A stretch of 7,842 nucleotides of DNA from an uncultured Planctomycetaceae bacterium (GCA_903921945.1 CAIXSC010000052.1:1-7842), one strand, 5' to 3'; shown: positions 1 through 7,383, numbered from the stretch's first letter. Made by a program: numbers and translations. The notes: generated from the letters alone by a model not told the origin.

Positions 1-1
1 A

Positions 2-3000
2 TCGCCGCTGACGAACTTGAACTCAAGGCTAGCGCCGCGCGTCTTCACGATCGACGTCGAAGAAAGTTTCACAGCGGCTCAAATTGGCGCCGCGGTCGCT
101 CAGCGAGTGGTTCAGGCGACCAGCTTTATGGCCAGTTCGGATGGTGGCCGGCTCAACTTCCCGCCGCCGAAGGTCGCGCCGCCCGCTGTTCCCGCCGCCC
201 GCATCGCGACGGCGGGCGCCGATTTCAATGGCGTCCCTGTGTGGTTGGACGTGGGTAGCGCCACGGGCGTCGCGCCAGGGCGAATCGCGGTGCCGTTCTG
301 GGCCTCGGATTCCTCGGATGAGATCGCCCGGCAAGTGAAGGCCGCCATCGACGCGGCCGCGATTCCCGGCCTCACCACGGTCCAGACGGGCGCGGCGGTC
401 GTGGTCAACGGCCTGACCGGCGGCGGCATCACAACGTTCACGCCGTTTGCCGGCGGTGGCGGTCCACTCTTTGCGAGCGGCGTGGTTCAGATCGCCATCG
501 CGGCGGTGAATGACGCGCCCGTGAACTACCTTCAAGGCAATACCGACTTCATCGCCTTCGTGAACAGCAATCCGGGTCCGTTCACCATGAACGAAGACTC
601 GAACTTGACGTTCTCGGCGGCGACGAACAATCGCATCACGATCAACGACCCGGCGGACGGGACAACGCAGTCGGTGCGGGTCACATTGACCGCCACCAAC
701 GGCGTGGTCACGTTGCCCAGTGTCGCTGGACTGACGTTCCCGATCCCGGGCCAGGATGGCAGCGCCGATCCGACGGTGACCTTCGAAGGCGCGATCAGCA
801 CGATCAACGATCGCTTGAACGGTCTGATCTTCCGGCCCACCGCCAACTTCGACGGCTTGGCGCAGTTGACGATCAACACGAACGACCGCGGATTCGTCGG
901 GGCCGATGGCCCGAAGAGCGACGAGGACTTTATCAACATCGAGGTCCGGCCGCTGAACGACGCGCCGTCGAACATCGTGCCCGGCCTGCAATCGGTCGCG
1001 GAAGACGTCCTGTTGACGTTCACTTCCGCCGGCGGCAACCCGGTCCGAGTGAACGACGATGCGGGCGCGTTGCCCGTCGATATCATGTTGACGGTGACCA
1101 ATGGAACTTTGACGCTGGGCAGCACCACTGGCATCACGACGGTCACTGGCAACGGGACTGGTGTCGTGTCGCTCATGGGACCGCTGAACTCGATCAACGC
1201 CGCGCTACAGACGCTCTCGTTCCGCGGCAACCAGGATTTCAGCGGCCAAGCCGTGATGGTCATTCGCTCGAACGATCTCGGCAATGCCGGCGGTGTCGCC
1301 CCGCAAATCGACACCGACACCGTCACCATTAATGTGACGCCAGTCAACGATCCGCCAGTCAATCTCTACAACAGTTCACCGACATTCGGCACCGTCACGA
1401 CGACGGATGAAGACGCGGTGACGCTGTCGGCGGCCGGTAGCAGTCGCCTGTCGATTTCCGATGTCGACGCCGGTAGCGGCGTTGTGCGTGTGACACTCGC
1501 GGGCGGCAACGGCGCCGCGACCTTGGGCAGCCGTTCGGGACTCACCTTCACCGTGGGCGACGGCACCGCGGATCCGGTGATGACTTTCTCCGGAACCATC
1601 GCGGCGATCAACACGGCGTTGGCCAGTGTCACGTTCCGCCCCAATGACTTCTTCAGCGGCAACGCGACGTTGACCATCACCACCAGCGACCAGGGATTGA
1701 CCGGGGCCGGTGGCATTCAGATTGACACGGATACCGTGACGATCAACGTCACCGCGGTCAACGATCCGCCCGTCAACACGGTTCCCGGCCAGCAGACTTT
1801 CAACGAAGACACAACGCTGGTCTTCAACTCTGGGAACGGCAATCGGATCACTGTGTCGGACGACGCCGTCACGACAAATTCGAACATTCGAGTCGACTTG
1901 TCCGTGGTGAACACGGCGATTCCATCATCCGGGCTGGGTACATTGGCACTCGGTGCGAATGTTCCCGTCGGGCTGACGGTGACCGTTCTTTCCACATCCG
2001 CGATTCGAGTCGAAGGACAGGTTGGCGATATCAACACGGCTTTGAACGGGTTGAGTTTCACGCCTCCGCTTGATTACAACGGCGGCGGCGTGCTTACGGT
2101 CGCGACCAATGACCTGGGCAATTCGCCGTTCATCGTGGTACCCAACATCGTGGCCTCCACGGTTTCGTTGTCCGTTGCGGCGGTCAATGACGCGCCGGTG
2201 AATACCGTGCCTGCCGGTCCGGCGGGCATCAATGAAGACACCACCGTGAATTTCGCCGCCGGCGATTGGGCCGTCAGCGATGCGGACGCTGGCACGGGCA
2301 CAATCCGAGTAACCCTCGCCGCGACCCTCGGAACGCTTAGCCTCGCGCCATCAACCCTGGGCGCCCTGACGTTTGTGCTCGGCACCGGCACCGCGAACTC
2401 GACGATGGTCTTCGAAGGCACGCTTGCCAACGTCAACACGGCGTTGAACACGCTAAGTTTCGTGCCCACCCCGAATCTGTCGGGCAGCGCGGTGATCTCG
2501 ATGACTTCGGACGATCGCGGTTTGGCCGGAGCGGGCGGCATGTTGACCGACACCGACGCCCTGACCATCGCGATCGCCCCGATCAACGACGCGCCCACTG
2601 TGACCGTGCCCGCCACGCAGTTGGCGAACGAGGATACGCTCTTCCAGTTCACGTCGACCAATGCGATCGCGATCGTCGACGATGCGGGAACCAGTGAGAT
2701 TCTCGCGACGATCGCCGTGACGAACGGCGTCGCCACGCTCAACAATATCGCGGGGCTCGCAGCGCCGCCCACGGGTCAAGGCACCGCGACGATCGATGTC
2801 CGCGGCACGCTCGCCGCGATCAACACAGCGCTGGCCAGCTTGGCGTTCACGCCGACCGCGAACTTCGCCGGAAACGCGGTCGTCACGGTCTCCGCGAATG
2901 ATGAAGGCAACACGGGCGGCGGGCCAAGCCTCACCGGTTCCGGTTCGCTGACCATCACGGTCCAGGCAATCAACGACGCGCCGGTGAACACCGTCCCTGG

Positions 3001-4975
3001 ACCGCAATCGATTCCCGAAGATTTGCCGCTGTCGTTCAACAGCGTGTTCGGCAACGTGCTCGCGGTCACGGACATCGACGCGGGCGGTGGAACGATTCGA
3101 GTGCAACTGTCCGCCGTCAATGGTTTGTTGACTCTGTCGACAACCGCTGGCCTGAGTTTCGCCGGTGGTGCGGGCGATGGCGTCGACGACAGCACGATGT
3201 CGTTCACCGGCACGCTTGCGGCGGTGAACACAGCGCTGAACGGCCTGACTTTCGTGTCGGCCACCGACTTCTTCGGGGCCGCTACGTTGGCCATCACCGC
3301 CAATGACCTGGGCAATACCGGAACGGGCGGCCCACTGGCGGACAGCGACACGATCTCGATCAGCGTCACGTCCGTTAACGATCCGCCGCGGACCGCGCCT
3401 CTGCCCCGCGCCATCCTCGAGGACAACGCGTTGACGCTCGGTATTGCCACGCTGATCGTGAACGACTTGCCGGGGCCCGCGAATGAAGCCGGCCAGACAC
3501 TCGCCTTCAGCGGCGTCGATCCGCAAAGCGCCAACGGAGGCACGGTCGTCATTCAAGGCACCAACGTGATCTACACGCCGCCTTTGAACTTCCCCTACGC
3601 CAGCACCGTGCCCGTCGCCGACACCTTCACCTACATCCTCACCGACAACGGCACAACCAACGGCATCTCCGAGCCGAAGAGTTCGCGCGGCACCGTGACC
3701 GTCACTGTGACGCCGGTCAATGACGCGCCCACGGCCGTCAACGACAGCTATACGATGGACGAGGACACCGTGCTCACGCGGGCCGCCTTCAATGGCGTCC
3801 GCGCCAACGACACGGATCCGGAAGGTAGCCAGTTGACGGCGTCCCGCATCAGCGGTCCGACCGCAACCGGTTCGACCAACGGAGGAACCTTGGCCTTGGG
3901 TGTCGATGGCTCGTTCACCTACACGCCGCCGGCCAATTACTTCGGCACGGTGACGTTCACGTACCGAGTCAATGACGGACAGTTGAACTCCAACAACGCC
4001 ACGGTCACGATCACGGTCAACAACGTCAATGAACCGCCAGTGGCCGTTGCCGATACAGCGACCACCTCGGCCGGCCGCGCCATCATCCTGAACGTGCTGG
4101 CTAACGACACCGATTCGGACGGAACCCTGGATCCGACCACGGTCAATATCGTGTCCAGTCCCGCCAATGGAACCGCCGTCGCGGGTGCGGATGGCCGAGT
4201 GACCTTCACATCGAGCGGCACCTTCCAAGGCGTGACCACCTTCCAGTACACGGTGCGTGACAACAACGGCGCGATTTCCAACGCCGCCACCGTCACGGTC
4301 ACGGTGGGACCGCCGCTGCCGGCCTACCAGAACACCACGAATCGGCTCGACGTCAACAACGACACGTTTGTGACGCCGATCGACGCGTTGTTCGTCATCA
4401 ACTACCTGAACTCGGTGCCCGGCGGAATCCTGCCTCCTGCAGGCTCCACGCCGCCGCCGTTGTTCTGGGATGTCGACGGCAACAATGTCGTCACGGCGCT
4501 CGACGCCCTGCTTGTCGTCAATCGCTTGAATACCGGTTCCGGGGAAGGCGAAGCGGATTATCGCTCCGTCGAATCGACGGCCGCCACGTCCGCGTCCGCC
4601 GGCCAGCCGACGCTCGGCTTGGTGGTCGGCTCGACCGATTCGGCCAACTCGACTGACTCGACTGACTCGACTGTCGCCTCGTTGGTGATCCGCTCGGGAT
4701 TGACGTCGCTGGCCTCGGAAGCGGAATTCGACGCTGGAAGCACGCTTGTCGTTCCGACGGCCAGTGCTTCCAATCGTGCGAACTCGGCGTCCACCGCCGC
4801 TCGCCGATTGGCCGCTGCCACCCATTCGCTCGCCGATCCCGCAGGCGATGCTTGGTCGGCGATTGCCGATGAATTGGCGAGCGATCTGTCCAGCGACCTC
4901 GCCGGAACCGCCAGTGGTTCCAGCGAAGACGAAGACGCCGCCGACGCCGCGCTCGCCGATTTGTTCGGCGGTTAG
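2..4975 (+). CDS. Giant cadherin-like repeat protein with C-terminal dockerin type I domain (5' partial)
   Basis: The reading frame is open to the left edge with no stop, and the first possible start (TTG at 17) has no ribosome binding site and lies mid-domain, so the N-terminus and any signal peptide are outside the window. Residue numbers here count from that TTG. Residues 1-160 hold two related stretches (about 9-40 and 80-130). Residues 191-1117 hold seven repeats of about 130 residues, each opening with an E-D motif, containing a 'IN(T)ALNGLTF' type helix-strand core and closing with V-N-D-A/P-P. Three shorter cadherin/tandem-95-like modules follow (about 1119-1233, 1233-1335, 1335-1432), one with DTDSDG. 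A two-motif dockerin spans 1442-1505. The last 145 residues are rich in S, T, A and D and end in an acidic stretch followed by ALADLFGG. Proteins of this build are usually secreted or surface adhesion or scaffold proteins, with Ca2+ bound between modules and in the dockerin. The exact role and partner cannot be told from sequence. No enzymatic domain is visible in this part. Confidence 0.93.
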   Translation, partial: SPLTNLNSRLAPRVFTIDVEESFTAAQIGAAVAQRVVQATSFMASSDGGRLNFPPPKVAPPAVPAARIATAGADFNGVPVWLDVGSATGVAPGRIAVPFWASDSSDEIARQVKAAIDAAAIPGLTTVQTGAAVVVNGLTGGGITTFTPFAGGGGPLFASGVVQIAIAAVNDAPVNYLQGNTDFIAFVNSNPGPFTMNEDSNLTFSAATNNRITINDPADGTTQSVRVTLTATNGVVTLPSVAGLTFPIPGQDGSADPTVTFEGAISTINDRLNGLIFRPTANFDGLAQLTINTNDRGFVGADGPKSDEDFINIEVRPLNDAPSNIVPGLQSVAEDVLLTFTSAGGNPVRVNDDAGALPVDIMLTVTNGTLTLGSTTGITTVTGNGTGVVSLMGPLNSINAALQTLSFRGNQDFSGQAVMVIRSNDLGNAGGVAPQIDTDTVTINVTPVNDPPVNLYNSSPTFGTVTTTDEDAVTLSAAGSSRLSISDVDAGSGVVRVTLAGGNGAATLGSRSGLTFTVGDGTADPVMTFSGTIAAINTALASVTFRPNDFFSGNATLTITTSDQGLTGAGGIQIDTDTVTINVTAVNDPPVNTVPGQQTFNEDTTLVFNSGNGNRITVSDDAVTTNSNIRVDLSVVNTAIPSSGLGTLALGANVPVGLTVTVLSTSAIRVEGQVGDINTALNGLSFTPPLDYNGGGVLTVATNDLGNSPFIVVPNIVASTVSLSVAAVNDAPVNTVPAGPAGINEDTTVNFAAGDWAVSDADAGTGTIRVTLAATLGTLSLAPSTLGALTFVLGTGTANSTMVFEGTLANVNTALNTLSFVPTPNLSGSAVISMTSDDRGLAGAGGMLTDTDALTIAIAPINDAPTVTVPATQLANEDTLFQFTSTNAIAIVDDAGTSEILATIAVTNGVATLNNIAGLAAPPTGQGTATIDVRGTLAAINTALASLAFTPTANFAGNAVVTVSANDEGNTGGGPSLTGSGSLTITVQAINDAPVNTVPGPQSIPEDLPLSFNSVFGNVLAVTDIDAGGGTIRVQLSAVNGLLTLSTTAGLSFAGGAGDGVDDSTMSFTGTLAAVNTALNGLTFVSATDFFGAATLAITANDLGNTGTGGPLADSDTISISVTSVNDPPRTAPLPRAILEDNALTLGIATLIVNDLPGPANEAGQTLAFSGVDPQSANGGTVVIQGTNVIYTPPLNFPYASTVPVADTFTYILTDNGTTNGISEPKSSRGTVTVTVTPVNDAPTAVNDSYTMDEDTVLTRAAFNGVRANDTDPEGSQLTASRISGPTATGSTNGGTLALGVDGSFTYTPPANYFGTVTFTYRVNDGQLNSNNATVTITVNNVNEPPVAVADTATTSAGRAIILNVLANDTDSDGTLDPTTVNIVSSPANGTAVAGADGRVTFTSSGTFQGVTTFQYTVRDNNGAISNAATVTVTVGPPLPAYQNTTNRLDVNNDTFVTPIDALFVINYLNSVPGGILPPAGSTPPPLFWDVDGNNVVTALDALLVVNRLNTGSGEGEADYRSVESTAATSASAGQPTLGLVVGSTDSANSTDSTDSTVASLVIRSGLTSLASEAEFDAGSTLVVPTASASNRANSASTAARRLAAATHSLADPAGDAWSAIADELASDLSSDLAGTASGSSEDEDAADAALADLFGG
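587..3367 (+). repeat. Seven tandem cadherin/CSPG-like protein repeats of about 130 residues
   Basis: Seven consecutive copies can be aligned by eye within the giant protein. Each has three landmarks. The first is an opening N/x-E-D strand, such as MNEDSNL, FNEDTTL or INEDTTV. The second is a middle core ending in an 'A-x-I/V-N-T-A-L' segment, such as ISTINDRLNGLIF, IAAINTALASVTF or LAAVNTALNGLTF. The third is a closing 'L-T-I-T-x-N-D-x-G' strand followed by a linker with V-N-D-A-P or V-N-D-P-P. The Asp-rich loops (DVDAGSG, DADAGTG, DIDAGGG) are plausible Ca2+ sites, as in cadherin-like folds. The fourth copy carries an extra segment of roughly 10-15 residues in its centre. Family assignment to cadherin/CSPG-like is from pattern memory, not a profile search. 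Confidence 0.8.
4340..4531 (+). other. Dockerin type I domain (two Ca2+-binding F-hand motifs)
   Basis: Two EF-hand-like loops lie about 40 residues apart, each followed by a hydrophobic helix. The first loop has D1445, N1447, D1449 and D1456, then ALFVINYLN. The second has D1485, D1487, N1489 and D1496, then ALLVVNRLN. Acidic or Asn residues at loop positions 1, 3, 5 and 12 are the dockerin hallmark. In cellulosomes dockerins bind cohesins. In planctomycetes such domains are common at the C-termini of large exported proteins, where the partner is generally unknown. No cohesin is present in the window, and both loops look intact for calcium binding. Confidence 0.9.
4631..4675 (+). repeat. 9-bp in-frame microrepeat encoding S-T-D type triplets
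   Basis: Five degenerate 9-bp units (tcgaccgat, tcggccaac, tcgactgac twice, tcgactgtc) encode STD-SAN-STD-STD-STV in the low-complexity tail of the giant protein, after the dockerin. The unit length is a multiple of three, so copy number can change without breaking the frame. This probably acts as a flexible linker between the dockerin and the extreme C-terminus. Confidence 0.75.
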
Positions 4976-5036
4976 TATCGCATGGAACGCTGTGCTCCCA
5001 CGCTCGGGTTGAGCCGATGGTTCAACTCCGACGTGG

Positions 5037-5177
5037 CAGCCGACCGCTCACCGCGTCTAACGCCCACCGCGTCGACCGCACGCCGGGTCGACCGCACGCC
5101 GGGTCAAACGCACGCCGCTTCGACCATCTGCCGCGTCGACCATCTGCCGCGTCGACCGCACACCCGTCGAACGCACG
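5037..5177. repeat. 16-bp tandem repeat array, about nine degenerate copies, in the convergent intergenic gap
   Basis: The gap 4976-5186 between the giant protein gene and the convergent CLC gene is mostly this array. The consensus is about gcgtcgaccgcacgcc. Units begin at 5037, 5053, 5069, 5085, 5101, 5117, 5133, 5149 and 5165; the last is shortened by a base and incomplete. Units at 5117 and 5133 share a variant half (ccatctgcc), and units at 5085 and 5101 share gggtc, which suggests local duplication. The core gtcgac is itself palindromic and can pair between units. A period of 16 is not a multiple of three, and the small frames over it are low-complexity R/P/T/H strings, so it is non-coding. 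I see no clear intrinsic terminator for either flanking gene in this gap. Confidence 0.88.
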
Positions 5178-5186
5178 TGGACTGAC

Positions 5187-6614
5187 TCACTTCGCCGAAA
5201 GCGAGTCTTCCGCTGTTGGGTGCGACCGCAATTCGCGCAGCGTGGGCGAGTGGTCGGTGCTCGCGAGTTCAGCCAGGTCGCGGCGGCTTTGCTGCGACAG
5301 GTAAATGCTCGTTTGGCCGCTCATGAGGTAGGTCAATAAGCACGCCGTGGCTGTGTAAACCACGAACCCCGACCGCATCAACTCGGGATTGCCCGGCGCG
5401 AACAGTTCCAGCGCCATGATCGTGCTGGCGAGCGGTGTTTTCGTAGCGCCGCCGAAGACCGCGACAAACCCCAACGCCGCGAACAAGCCGACAGGCGCGT
5501 CGAGCAACCGCGCGGCGACATGCCCCAACGAAGCGCCTACGAAAAAGAGCGGGGTCACTTCGCCGCCTTTGAAACCATGGCCGACGGTCAACGCGGTGAA
5601 GACCGTCTTGTGAAGCCAACTAAGCGGCTCCGCCCCCGCCGGCTGAAAGCTCGACACAATCGAAACCGATCCCGGAGCCGCCGGGTCAGCGACAACCCCC
5701 AGCCCTAGATAGTCGCTCCTTCCGAGCACGGCCGCGTACAGAATCACGATCATGCCACCGACAACGGGACGCGCGAGCGGCCAACGGATCCAGCGTTGGG
5801 ATAGCCGTTGGACCGCATGCGTCAATTCCGAGAACAGCACGCTTGCGCCGGCGAACGCCGCCGATGCCAGCGCGATCTTGGCAAGCAACCAGCCGTCGAA
5901 CGCGATCGCCGCGATTCCGCTTCCGCGAGCCGCGGTCACGGTCGCGGTCACGGTCGGCAGGAAACTCGCCACGTGATAATGCGTGTGCTCAATGCCCCAT
6001 GCGGTCGTCGTGGCGTCGCCCACGAGCGCCGCCAACAGGCAGGGGACCAGCGGTTCATGGCTCAGCCGCCCGATCGCGAGCACCTCGACCGCGAACAGGG
6101 CGCCGGCGAGCGGCGTGCCAAACACGGCGCCAAAGCCAGCAGCCACGCCGGCCATCAGCAGCAAGCGAGTGTCGCGCGGGTCGAGCCGCAGCCAGTTGGC
6201 CAGTCCGCCCGCGATTCCTCCGCCCATTTGGACGGCTGTGCCTTCACGGCCTGCCGAACCGCCGCAGAGATGCGTCAGGAGCGTTCCCGCAAGCACCAAC
6301 GGCGCCATCCGCAACGGAACGCCTCCGCCACCCGGTCGATGAATGCGATCAAGGATCAGGTTGTTTCCCGCTTCGGCGGCTTGGCCGAAAACGCGATAGG
6401 CGGCCGCCGTGAGGATGCCGGCGATCGGCAATAGGTAGAGCAACCACGGCTCGCGCCAGCGCAGTTGTGTGACAGCGTCGAGCGATGCGAGGAACAAAGC
6501 GACCGCCGAACCGATGGCGATCCCCAGCGGAACGCACAGCGCCGTCCAGCGAGCCAGGAATCGCGCGGCCTGAAACGGCTCGACATAGATCGATGCCGAA
6601 ACCTTGGCAGCCAT
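5187..6614 (-). CDS. CLC-family transporter of the fluoride/proton antiporter type (CLC-F, EriC-F)
   Basis: This 475-residue polytopic membrane protein probably exports fluoride from the cytoplasm in exchange for protons. Signature positions are GNNLI at 83-87 where chloride CLCs have GSGIP (Ser replaced by N84), and GGSAGREGT at 118-126 with the gating glutamate E124 and Thr in place of the usual Pro of GREGP. GFKGGEVTP at 347-355 replaces the usual GxxGGxFxP, and the likely ion-coordinating Tyr is Y438 (SIYLS). At the internal proton-glutamate position of chloride antiporters the simplest alignment gives V178. These traits are those described for the CLC-F clade. There is no CBS domain, and the C-terminal tail is about 35 residues. 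The frame stays open upstream to 7094, but the ATG at 6614 is chosen because the family N-terminus fits and it overlaps the phosphatase stop as TGATG. No strong ribosome binding site precedes it (a GGAAG sits about 13 nt away), consistent with translational coupling. The substrate is inferred from motifs only. Confidence 0.9.
   Translation of the reverse strand: MAAKVSASIYVEPFQAARFLARWTALCVPLGIAIGSAVALFLASLDAVTQLRWREPWLLYLLPIAGILTAAAYRVFGQAAEAGNNLILDRIHRPGGGGVPLRMAPLVLAGTLLTHLCGGSAGREGTAVQMGGGIAGGLANWLRLDPRDTRLLLMAGVAAGFGAVFGTPLAGALFAVEVLAIGRLSHEPLVPCLLAALVGDATTTAWGIEHTHYHVASFLPTVTATVTAARGSGIAAIAFDGWLLAKIALASAAFAGASVLFSELTHAVQRLSQRWIRWPLARPVVGGMIVILYAAVLGRSDYLGLGVVADPAAPGSVSIVSSFQPAGAEPLSWLHKTVFTALTVGHGFKGGEVTPLFFVGASLGHVAARLLDAPVGLFAALGFVAVFGGATKTPLASTIMALELFAPGNPELMRSGFVVYTATACLLTYLMSGQTSIYLSQQSRRDLAELASTDHSPTLRELRSHPTAEDSLSAK
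5932..5955 (-). repeat. Perfect 12-bp tandem duplication inside the CLC gene
   Basis: The 12-mer gcggtcacggtc occurs twice head to tail with no mismatch and encodes TVTA-TVTA (residues 221-228). It sits in the mid-protein loop after the HTHYHV segment. It keeps the frame and appears to lengthen a loop that is usually shorter in this family. Confidence 0.75.
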
Positions 6615-7288
6615 CAGCCGACCAGCACTTCCAGCAGATGGTCGAGCCGATCGAGGTTGTCGACCGCCAAGTCGGGGCTGTACGCTTCGAGCGCCTCGCG
6701 GGGAAAACTGCCGGTGGCGACGGCGACACAGCGGGCCGAAATCGACCGCGCGCAGGTGATGTCCATCGGCGTGTCGCCGATCACCCACACGCGATCGGGC
6801 TGGGTTTCCGCGGGCAAATGTTCGCGGCTGGCATCGAGCGCTTCCGCGGCCACTCCATCGCGGTCGGCATGGCGATCGCCAAAGCCGCCGAACGCGAAGT
6901 AGCTGTCGAGTCCATAGTGCCGCAGTTTCAAACGCGCGCCGGCTTGGACGTTGCCGGTGAGCAATCCGAGTCGCACGCGTTCCAGGCCGCGGAGCGCGTC
7001 CAGTAGCGAAGCGACTCCGGGCAGCACGCGGCCGCGCGTCCGCGGCAGTTGGTCCGCGAGATGCCGCAGATAGGAGTCGAGAAACCGTTGCCAATGGGCT
7101 TCGGTCTCGGCGAGTTCGTGGGCGCGAAACAGATCGCGGGCGATGCCGCGATCGGTCCGGCCGCTAACCGGCACGTCGTTCGGTTCCGCGATACCGAACT
7201 CTTCCCGCATCGTGGCGCGGAGGGCGTTGAGTCCCGCCCCGCCCGTGCTGATTAAGGTTCCATCGATGTCGAACAAAAGGACGAGCAT
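6614..7288 (-). CDS. HAD-superfamily phosphatase, phosphoglycolate-phosphatase-like (subfamily IA)
   Basis: This 224-residue soluble protein is expected to be a Mg2+-dependent phosphomonoesterase in the cytoplasm. All four HAD motifs are visible: motif I DIDGT with nucleophile D7 and acid/base D9; motif II LLTGN with T111; motif III basic residue K121 (or R118/R123 nearby); and motif IV VIGDTPMD with D172 and D176 for Mg2+. The stretch between motifs I and II (about 13-95) is the size of an alpha-helical C1 cap, and GRTDRG at 43-48 is typical of Gph-like members. Length is normal for the family. The start at 7288 is fixed by the motif I position, because no more than a few residues normally precede it. 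The upstream sequence is C-rich and gives no Shine-Dalgarno match. Its stop overlaps the start of the CLC-F gene by one base, so it is the first gene of a two-gene operon. The true substrate is unknown; 2-phosphoglycolate is only one candidate. Confidence 0.9.
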   Translation of the reverse strand: MLVLLFDIDGTLISTGGAGLNALRATMREEFGIAEPNDVPVSGRTDRGIARDLFRAHELAETEAHWQRFLDSYLRHLADQLPRTRGRVLPGVASLLDALRGLERVRLGLLTGNVQAGARLKLRHYGLDSYFAFGGFGDRHADRDGVAAEALDASREHLPAETQPDRVWVIGDTPMDITCARSISARCVAVATGSFPREALEAYSPDLAVDNLDRLDHLLEVLVG

Positions 7289-7383
7289 GGGGAGGTCCCG
7301 CTTGTGGTAAGTTACGCCTCGGAAGGAAAATGTACCGTGTTCGCGGTCTTTTGTTTTCGCTGTCCTTTGCGGAACCCGCCGTC
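7289..7383. promoter_or_regulatory. Divergent intergenic region between the HAD/CLC-F operon and the SUI1 gene
   Basis: The two transcription units read away from each other across about 95 bp, so both promoters should lie here or just inside the neighbouring gene. A TAACTT on the minus strand (plus 7308-7313) could serve as a -10 for the phosphatase gene, with a leader of roughly 13 nt, but no good -35 accompanies it. A purine-rich GGAAGG at 7321-7326 precedes an ATG at 7330. I looked for a fluoride riboswitch on the minus strand and found nothing resembling its conserved pseudoknot segments. The region is defined by gene order; individual promoter elements are not established. Confidence 0.35.

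Noticed and set aside
29..991. Minus-strand open frame of 320 codons under the start of the giant gene
   Set aside because: R/D/G-rich composition, no recognisable motif, fully covered by the supported plus-strand coding frame.
2453..4825. Long minus-strand open frame of 790 codons antisense to the giant gene
   Set aside because: Its product is an Arg/Gly/Asp-rich string with no domain, typical of the complement of GC-rich biased codons. The plus frame has clear domains across the same span.
5037..5177. CRISPR array
   Set aside because: The 16-bp units are directly adjacent with no unique spacers, and no cas gene is present.
4982..5304. Small plus-strand open frames across the intergenic 16-bp array
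   Set aside because: Their products are translated tandem repeat (R, P, T, H), and the period of 16 does not keep a frame. One runs into the antisense of the CLC gene.
5808..6434. Plus-strand open frames of about 190-210 codons antisense to the CLC gene
   Set aside because: No motif, Arg/Gln/Ala-rich, and covered by a recognisable membrane transporter on the other strand.
6617..7094. N-terminal extension of the CLC frame upstream of 6614
   Set aside because: The extra 160 residues are Arg/Pro-rich with no membrane or domain signal and overlap the well-supported HAD gene in another frame.
7289..7383. Fluoride riboswitch in the HAD/CLC-F leader
   Set aside because: I could not find the conserved loop and pseudoknot segments of the crcB motif on the minus strand; the region is short.
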